A stretch of DNA of 64,000 nucleotides, from the NCBI RefSeq assembly GCF_002999135.1, contig NZ_CP027229.1, positions 1,756,001-1,820,000 on the forward strand, written 5' to 3'. Shown piece by piece: positions 53,801-59,114 of the stretch. How positions within the stretch are numbered: position 1 is the first letter of the stretch; every line of letters begins with the position of its first letter. The stretch is from Capnocytophaga sp. oral taxon 878. Lineage in GTDB: Bacteria > Bacteroidota > Bacteroidia > Flavobacteriales > Flavobacteriaceae. Under the pieces are notes generated by a model, which was not told the origin of the DNA, ran no database searches, and saw only the letters and a list, made by a program, of their open reading frames with translations. A program made the translations under genes and the position numbers.

Positions 53801-54249
53801 TTTGCCTTAGTTGTATTTTCTATTCTGAAATAAGACAAAGCAGCTTGTTCTTTAATTTGAATATCTAATTTATTTTTAGTATATGCAGAAATAAAGCATT
53901 GGCACGTTTCGTCCTTGTTCCCTAAGAAGCGATTACATATTCCTTTTTGATATAATATTTGAGAATATAATTCATTGGAGGGTTGTTGTTTACTTGTAGC
54001 AAAACTTTTCTCTAAAGCTTCTAATAATGACAATGCTGTTTGTGGTTTAAATTGTTCTAATGTAGTTATGTAAGTATCAAGTCGGTCTTTCCATTGGGGC
54101 TCTATATTATCGTAGTTAAACGTACAACCAATAAAACTATCTGACACATTTCCAATAATAGTATTAGAATTATCTCCATTTTGTTTAACTGAAGTAGTTA
54201 TAAGTTCTTTATTTTTATTCTTATAACCAAATAAATTTAACCATTTCAT
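50860..54249 (-). CDS. TPR - GreA/B-C-like - PIN-like conflict-system protein with N-terminal amyloid-like motif
   Basis: A 1129-residue cytoplasmic protein. Residues 21-41 hold a motif (VKQNGDNSNTIIGNVSDSFI) that is nearly repeated at the end of the upstream gene. Residues about 55-650 are degenerate TPR-like helices (LYSQILYQKGICNRFLGNKD, LLYIADTYYYCREYELAIDL). About 655-700 (VKYESNGEIHFF ... LLGHKIGDTISIKK) resembles the GreA/GreB C-terminal fold. About 820-1000 is PIN-like, with YIIDFSSLSILYQIA (first Asp) and CILLTDDFVYFK (paired Asp). TPR-GreABC-PIN proteins are known as predicted conflict components. ATGA overlap with the upstream gene shows coupling. Codon use is far more AT rich than the neighbours. 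Confidence 0.75.
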   Translation of the reverse strand: MKWLNLFGYKNKNKELITTSVKQNGDNSNTIIGNVSDSFIGCTFNYDNIEPQWKDRLDTYITTLEQFKPQTALSLLEALEKSFATSKQQPSNELYSQILYQKGICNRFLGNKDETCQCFISAYTKNKLDIQIKEQAALSYFRIENTTKANELVKELLYENEYNIVAWYISFLSAKTDDFSSIPEFVRQNIMFQNMLYNYFNVKKNFKCISLMKEFEMLPNISNYNHQDITIANFDENIFYSNVFFAEYLQNYHFTFLSLNEGDIKTLKILEVLFEKILFKIRGSELEKKYEKLFLLNVYVKYILIKDLKYISEIRNYYLKLESKNDVLALLCANVLQLNGQTDYALEILNDSELEESNILFLRAFCYLKKRDEMQYSIVIRDWVNSLEKIDNYVADNYLASIFTLKDICNTDKLNLSDFIQNKKFENQQLKTLIETIEQSLISEELDSSNILILKELASNIQQPKLLLYIADTYYYCREYELAIDLYKKFVDRDIENRQLFFYIHSLYIAKKDSDELLTLLEKWRLNFSFQPNLLRLEADLCRLLHDWNRCLQICNTYLDKDKQDEAFLSLKLECLDAINEDWCDNEIKLIAKIFKDYAFSIDQNILIVANILVNRGYFVEGMEIFYKYSDKRNVRSAYLLATLIYSQKSQNRELLKEFDKITDDCFVKYESNGEIHFFKMDKDSNNLGAYNELLGHKIGDTISIKKVSSKDHLIRILRIMDKYLYLHDKILEEANQPLSELAIEPFNFTSTDPDEMKKELISLFGQKGEDEKQFREATINKYYKGELSFTEVIIQAFRNEYLAGYTSLIYEHRGISIIPLPLYKSISKPVDITNYIIDFSSLSILYQIAKEHNITYPHKFLISRFIIDIIKHKLRTIQSEPKSELSIVVINEGNITYGNPEIERKNNIIYLEGLLKWIKKNCEAVVSPRVIDFKRNIDIEDEKEDFIDYVLNTVLVFEDKRCILLTDDFVYFKFNLAQIQFSMSTEQYIKNILGDEHPALIEFIKNKYIGFTFVEKQLLDEFDKKINSQDNYYTNCLENISMISAPQCVKLVNKIIQSQLDMNQQEIEIKNIFINMLKNGPLSNDIIKGFYHLLFSELTCSKEKLYFVVQCFENVYQTFKKSVENIKK

Positions 54250-54509
54250 TGTTTGTTATTATTTATATTTCCAACATTACTATTATTCACATCACCAATA
54301 ATGGTTGTTGAGTTACTTCCTTTCTGTATGATACTATTTTTGTTTTTTGGAGAAAAAGAATTGTCATTGCCAACAAAAAAACTTACAAAAGACACAACTC
54401 CTCCAAGAATTGCTACAAATGATTCTGAAGACTTCTCATAAAAAGCCCATAGAATTGTCCCTAATAAATAAATTGCATTTACTATTAGTACTGCTACTTT
54501 TGATCTCAT
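54246..54509 (-). CDS. Small two-helix membrane protein with C-terminal amyloid-like motif
   Basis: An 87-residue protein. Two predicted membrane helices (about 5-24 and 30-47) are joined by a short EKSSES turn. A polar tail follows, ending with IIQKGSNSTTIIGDVNNSNV (60-79) and GNINNNKQ. The 2TM layout matches small membrane effectors of bacterial immune systems. The tail motif is shared with the N-terminus of the next gene (QxGxNSxTIIGxV). ATGA overlap (54249-54246) couples translation. No TAnnTTTG promoter lies directly upstream; transcription may come from 54694-54701. I assign the effector role by inference only. Confidence 0.72.
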   Translation of the reverse strand: MRSKVAVLIVNAIYLLGTILWAFYEKSSESFVAILGGVVSFVSFFVGNDNSFSPKNKNSIIQKGSNSTTIIGDVNNSNVGNINNNKQ

Positions 54510-54568
54510 ATTATGTATGTATAATTATTGTTTTACTTTATTGTTCCTTAGTGAGTCAATCTATTCTT

Positions 54569-54655
54569 TTACGTCTCTCCTAATATCTCTACAATCTTGA
54601 AGACAGATTCAAAGCTTAACTCCTTTTTTTCAAGCACTTCTTTGATTCGATTCAT
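54569..54655 (-). pseudogene. Collapsed XRE-type regulator remnant (28 codons)
   Basis: The minus-strand frame MNRIKEVLEKKEL then SFESVFKIVEILGET joins what look like the first helix and the last helix of an XRE/Cro regulator (typical pattern MNRIKEVLEEKG ... LEVLFKIAEIL), with the DNA-recognition middle deleted. It has a canonical -7 box and lies immediately upstream of the two-gene module in the same direction. Called from sequence resemblance only. Confidence 0.5.
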
Positions 54656-54693
54656 AGGTTCATCTATCGCGTTCCATATTATGTATGATGGTG

Positions 54694-54701
54694 CAAAGAT
54701 A
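54694..54701 (-). promoter_or_regulatory. -7 element upstream of XRE remnant and two-gene module
   Basis: Minus-strand TATCTTTG, 38 bases before the remnant ATG; no clear -33. Confidence 0.5.
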
Positions 54702-55042
54702 TGAAATAAAATATTATTTTCTATGAAAAATAAGGATTTATTTTCTCATGCTATTGAATCTTTTAAACAAGCTGAAAAAAGTGTACTAATTCCTGTTATT
54801 TATAGGCTGTGTTTGTTTATGAAGTTTATTTGCTTGTGATATATTAAATGAAGATATTTATAGTTCGTGACATTTTTGGTTGTAGTAGCTTGATGACTAT
54901 CCTTCGTTTATAGTTCGTTTATCCTTCGTTATTCGTTCGTTCGGCTTATTTTGATGTTGTACTGATATTTTGTTTGGCTTTGGGGTGGGATATAAGGTAG
55001 GTGTAATTGGTGTGGGGTGGATGTGGAGGTGTGTGAAGGGCA
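54702..55042. other. Spacer upstream of ABC exporter with 11-bp array
   Basis: About 340 bases. It carries the 11-bp array at 54903-54946 and then a G-rich stretch (54980-55040) like that before tsaD. No gene was found. Confidence 0.55.
54903..54946 (+). repeat. 11-bp tandem repeat, copy C
   Basis: TTCGTTTATAG, TTCGTTTATCC, TTCGTTATTCG, TTCGTTCGGCT. A lone related TTCGTGACAT unit lies at 54873. Confidence 0.82.
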
Positions 55043-55072
55043 TTGTTATTTGTAATTTTTTTTGTACTTTTG
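55043..55072 (+). promoter_or_regulatory. Promoter of ABC exporter gene
   Basis: TTG (55043-55045), 19 bases, TACTTTTG (55065-55072), 20 bases before the ATG. Confidence 0.75.
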
Positions 55073-55092
55073 CCCTCTGAAATTGAAAGGAA

Positions 55093-56844
55093 ATGAGTAG
55101 TAAAGAACATCATAAACAACATAGTTTTAAGCAATTGGCAGGCTTTGTGCGCCCTTACAGAAGTACTTTTGTGGCAGTAACATTGTTTGCTGTTTTTTCA
55201 TCTATTTTTTCGACTGCACAACCTTACTTGATTAAGGTGGCTATTGATAGTTATATCAGTCTTAAAAATTATGAAGGGCTTAAGCTTATTACTTATGCTT
55301 TGATAGCATTGCTATTGGCGGAGGTGCTTATGCAATTTCTTTTTTCATACTACTCGAACTGGCTAGGACAGACGGTTATTAGGGATGTGAGACAGAAACT
55401 ATTTGACCATTTGTTGCGTTTTAAGATGCAGTATTTCGACAAATCATCGATAGGAGTGCTGGTAACCCGTGCTGTGAATGATATGGAGCGCATTGGGGAG
55501 ATTTTTAGTTCGGGCTTGTTTGAAATGGCGAGTGATGTGCTTAAAATGCTTGTGATAAGCATTGTAATGTTTGTGGTGGATTGGAAATTGGCACTGATAA
55601 GCTATGCTATTATGCCTTTGATATTGTATTTTACGAGGTGGTTTCAGCGCTCAATGAAGGCGGCTTTTGTGGAGGTGCGCAGGGAGGTGGCTAACTTGAA
55701 CTCGTTCGTACAAGAACGTATTTCGGGCATTAAAGTGTTGCAGCTTTTTGCACAGGAACGGCAAGAACTAGAGAACTTTAAAAAGATTAATGAGAAACAC
55801 AAGCAGGCATGGCTAAAAACGATATGGTATAACTCTATTTTCTTTCCTATAGGGGATTTGGGTGTTTCTATCACTATTGCGCTTATTGTGTGGTTTGGAG
55901 GGCAACAGCTGCTGGGTGATGATAGTTATGACTTGGGGAATATCTTTTTGTTTATTCAGCTTTCGCAACAATTGTTTAGACCTTTGAGGCATATTGCTGA
56001 TAAATTTAATACTTTGCAAATGGGTATTATAGCCTCGGACCGTGTGTTTGCTATTTTGGAGAGTGATGCTGATATGGAAAAAGAAGGTAAGAAGGAACTG
56101 AAAGAGGTGAAGGAAAGTATTAAGTTTGAAGATGTTCATTTTGAATATGTGGCAGGAGAAGAGATTTTGCATGGTATTAGTTTTGAGGTACAACACGGTG
56201 AGACAGTGGCTATAGTAGGGGCTACGGGAGCTGGTAAAACTACAATTACGAACTTATTGAACCGCTTTTATGAACTTACTTCGGGTGGTATTTATATTGA
56301 TGGGGTAAATATTAAGGAGTTTACACTGAGTTCACTACGGGGGCATATAGCTACAGTATTGCAAGATGTATTTTTATTTGCGGATAGTATTTTTAACAAT
56401 ATTACGCTTAAAAACCCAGCTATTAGTGAGGAAACGGTAATTGAAGCGGCTAAACGTATAGGGGTACATAATTTCTTGATGACACTACCAGGGGGATATC
56501 ATTACAATGTGAAAGAGCGAGGTAGTATGCTATCGGCAGGGCAGCGGCAGTTGATAGCCTTTTTGAGGGCTTATGTGCATAGTCCGCAGATATTGATATT
56601 AGATGAGGCTACTTCATCTGTTGATTCGCATTCGGAACAGCTTATACAAGAGGCTACCGAGAAGATGACAGAGGGGCGTACCTCTATTATCATTGCACAC
56701 CGACTTACTACTGTGAAAAAAGCAGATAAAATTATAGTTCTGGACAAAGGAGCAATTGTAGAGATAGGCACCCACGAGCAGCTACTACAAATAGAAAATG
56801 GATACTACAGAAACCTGTATGAGGTACAGTTTTTGGGTAGTTAA
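55093..56844 (+). CDS. ABC exporter, fused permease and ATPase (MsbA/MdlB type)
   Basis: A 583-residue half-transporter. Six membrane helices lie in residues about 15-310 (starting YRSTFVAVTLFAVFSSIFSTA). The nucleotide-binding domain has Walker A GATGAGKTT (about 376-384), Q-loop VLQDVFLF, signature LSAGQRQL (about 480), Walker B ILILDEATSSVD (about 500) and the H-loop AHRLTT. All catalytic residues are present. The second signature residue is Ala (LSAGQ), a minor variant of LSGGQ. Acts as a dimer, probably exporting a lipid or drug-like substrate. Monocistronic. Confidence 0.94.
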   Translation: MSSKEHHKQHSFKQLAGFVRPYRSTFVAVTLFAVFSSIFSTAQPYLIKVAIDSYISLKNYEGLKLITYALIALLLAEVLMQFLFSYYSNWLGQTVIRDVRQKLFDHLLRFKMQYFDKSSIGVLVTRAVNDMERIGEIFSSGLFEMASDVLKMLVISIVMFVVDWKLALISYAIMPLILYFTRWFQRSMKAAFVEVRREVANLNSFVQERISGIKVLQLFAQERQELENFKKINEKHKQAWLKTIWYNSIFFPIGDLGVSITIALIVWFGGQQLLGDDSYDLGNIFLFIQLSQQLFRPLRHIADKFNTLQMGIIASDRVFAILESDADMEKEGKKELKEVKESIKFEDVHFEYVAGEEILHGISFEVQHGETVAIVGATGAGKTTITNLLNRFYELTSGGIYIDGVNIKEFTLSSLRGHIATVLQDVFLFADSIFNNITLKNPAISEETVIEAAKRIGVHNFLMTLPGGYHYNVKERGSMLSAGQRQLIAFLRAYVHSPQILILDEATSSVDSHSEQLIQEATEKMTEGRTSIIIAHRLTTVKKADKIIVLDKGAIVEIGTHEQLLQIENGYYRNLYEVQFLGS

Positions 56845-57413
56845 ACTATACAGTGGGTGTGTAATTACACATTATTACACACTTTGCTAACATAGTTATC
56901 AACAAGTTGTTAATAATATAAATAACTGACAAACAAGTATTTAATTGAGTTATTAACAGATGTTGAAAAGTTTGGCACGGTTTTTCCAATAATAAATATG
57001 TAAGAGTTTGAGATAACGTACTTACTGTGTATAAAAATAAATAATGGGTGAATGGTTCAGGACAATTATTGCTTAAGAAAAAATTACTGAGAAAAAATTG
57101 CTAAAAGAAACATTGTTAGATAAGAATCATTAAAACAAACATTGTGAAGAAACTAAATTCGGTTGTTGGGAAATAACCATATTGTTTAAGAAACATTGCT
57201 AAATTTTAACCGAAAAACCTTTCATTCATTAAAAGAGCTAACAAATTTGGGAGTTAGTAGTAGTATTTATATTATATGCATTGGAAAAGGCTTCCTTTTA
57301 ATAGGAAGTCTTTTTTTTGTTAAGTAAGAAAAAGCTAATTAAAACAAGAGTTTTAAACAAGATAAAAAAATCTGTTTTTTTAATGATATTACTTTTATTT
57401 TCAAAAAAAGTTG
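56845..57413. other. Long AT-rich non-coding region
   Basis: About 570 bases without a gene. It begins with a 14-bp perfect palindrome TGTGTAATTACACA (56858-56871), then holds three TTAT(C/T)AACA boxes (56896-56904, 56908-56916 reversed, 56950-56958). Several AAACATTG motifs follow (near 57109, 57137 and 57190), and a terminator is at 57288-57316. A regulatory region, a small RNA or a replication-related site are all possible. Confidence 0.5.
57288..57318 (+). terminator. Orphan terminator
   Basis: AGGCTTCCT TTTAAT AGGAAGTCT followed by T8. The nearest upstream gene ends 440 bases earlier, so it may end an unannotated RNA. Confidence 0.8.
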
Positions 57414-57421
57414 TACTTTTG
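57414..57421 (+). promoter_or_regulatory. -7 element of sigma-54 response regulator gene
   Basis: TACTTTTG, about 107 bases before the ATG, giving a long leader; no clear -33. Confidence 0.5.
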
Positions 57422-57528
57422 CACGGTTTTTGTGATAGGAGATAACACAAAATACAGATTAAAGGAAAGCTGTGAGTAACAGCAAAAGAGAAAAGCAAAT
57501 TAACTATTATATTTGATTAAGATTAAGT

Positions 57529-58932
57529 ATGAAAAATCCTATTCTTTTAGTAGAAGATGATGTAGTGTTTTCAAAAATGCTAAGTCGTTTTTTGGAGCGC
57601 AATGGGTACGATGTAATAGGTTGTTACACGCTAGAAGAAGCGGAGAAAAACCTAAGTACGTCGCTGAAAATGGTATTTACCGACTTGCGTTTACCTGATG
57701 GCGATGGTATAAACTTTTTGAAACAAGTAAAGGAATCATTTCCTGATCTGCCCGTAGTGGTAATGACCAGCTATGCAGAGGTATCGACCGCTGTAGAGGC
57801 TATGAAATTAGGTGCTTTTGATTATATTTCAAAACCATTTCAGCAAGAAGATGTGCTGAATGTAATAAAAAACGCACAAAATACTCCTGCTGCTATTGCA
57901 CATACTGAACCTGAAAGGACAAAAAGACCTTATAACAAATCGGTAACGGATAAGAGCAGTCCGGCAAAAATGGTGAAAGTACCAGCTGTAAATGAGTTTA
58001 ATCCGTATATTGAAGGTGTGAGTGCTGCTTCGAAAAAACTTACTAAATTCATAAACTTAGTAGCTCCCACTGATATGTCGGTGCTTATTATGGGTGAGAG
58101 TGGTACTGGTAAGGAAGTAGTAGCCAAATCGATACACTTAAAAAGTGAACGCCGTAACAAGCCTTTTATTCCGGTGGACTGTGGAGCTATACCGAAAGAA
58201 ATAGCTTCCAGCGAGTTTTTTGGACACGTAAAAGGATCATTTACTGGTGCTATTAGTGATAAAAAAGGACATTTTGAGGAGGCAAATGGTGGTACTATTT
58301 TTCTTGATGAGGTAGGTAACCTCAGCTATGAAAACCAAATACAACTGTTACGTGCCCTACAAGAACGCCGTATTAAACCTATAGGTAGTTCTAAAGAAAT
58401 AGATGTAGATATTAGGGTGCTTGCGGCTACCAATGAAGACCTGTTGGAAGCAGTAAGAAAAGGAGAGTTTCGTGAAGATTTATATCACCGCCTTAATGAG
58501 TTCTCAATAAAAGTTCCATCACTTACTGAGCGTAAAGATGACCTTATGATATTTGCTTCTTATTTCTTAGAGAGAGCAAATGAGAAACTACATAAAAACG
58601 TACAAGGCTTTACTGAAAAAGCAGTACAAAAAATGTTGATGTACACTTGGAAAGGGAACTTGCGAGAGCTTTCAAATATGGTAAAACGAGCTGCCCTACT
58701 TACTACTGGTGATTACATTACCGAAAATGAGTTGCCTGAATTGGTAATTAGTGAAACAAAGCACTTCCCTACTGAACGCTTTACCTTCTCGACCAAAGAG
58801 AATGAGCGTGAGCTTATTATAGGAGCTTTGACAGAAACTAAAAACAATAAAACAGAAGCAGCTAAGTTATTAGGCTTTACGCGTAAGACCCTTTATAACA
58901 AGCTAAAAGCCTATAATATAGATGAGTTTTAG
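57529..58932 (+). CDS. Sigma-54-dependent response regulator (NtrC family)
   Basis: A 467-residue activator. The receiver domain has LLVEDDVVFSK, phospho-acceptor Asp52 in VFTDLRLPDGDG, and a conserved Lys in YISKPF. The AAA+ domain (about 165-400) has Walker A GESGTGKEVVAKS (about 189), GSFTGA (about 235) instead of the usual GAFTGA, and Walker B GGTIFLDEVGNL. The C-terminal Fis-type helix-turn-helix is NKTEAAKLLGFTRKTLYNKL. It activates RpoN promoters after phosphorylation. No histidine kinase is adjacent, so the partner is encoded elsewhere. Confidence 0.94.
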   Translation: MKNPILLVEDDVVFSKMLSRFLERNGYDVIGCYTLEEAEKNLSTSLKMVFTDLRLPDGDGINFLKQVKESFPDLPVVVMTSYAEVSTAVEAMKLGAFDYISKPFQQEDVLNVIKNAQNTPAAIAHTEPERTKRPYNKSVTDKSSPAKMVKVPAVNEFNPYIEGVSAASKKLTKFINLVAPTDMSVLIMGESGTGKEVVAKSIHLKSERRNKPFIPVDCGAIPKEIASSEFFGHVKGSFTGAISDKKGHFEEANGGTIFLDEVGNLSYENQIQLLRALQERRIKPIGSSKEIDVDIRVLAATNEDLLEAVRKGEFREDLYHRLNEFSIKVPSLTERKDDLMIFASYFLERANEKLHKNVQGFTEKAVQKMLMYTWKGNLRELSNMVKRAALLTTGDYITENELPELVISETKHFPTERFTFSTKENERELIIGALTETKNNKTEAAKLLGFTRKTLYNKLKAYNIDEF

Positions 58933-58933
58933 C

Positions 58934-58959
58934 AGATAAGAAGTAAAAGGAGATAAGAG
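58934..58959 (+). repeat. Heptamer-like array after response regulator
   Basis: AGATAAGAAGTAAAAGGAGATAAGAGA: degenerate TAAGAGR units between the stop codon and the terminator. Confidence 0.55.
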
Positions 58960-59016
58960 ACTTTGCCAAAGGTTCTAACTGCCCAATGTGGCTCGCACCT
59001 TTGGCAAAGTTTTTAC
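58960..59016 (+). terminator. Terminator after response regulator gene
   Basis: ACTTTGCCAAAGGT pairs perfectly with ACCTTTGGCAAAGT around a 23-base loop, then TTTT. Confidence 0.88.
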
Positions 59017-59114
59017 TTAAAATCTAATTGGAGAGAGAGAAGACTATAATCACTACACAAATTTTATTTATAAGCCTAAAACAAACTAAGTAAAGAAATA
59101 GAAGAATACTAAAA

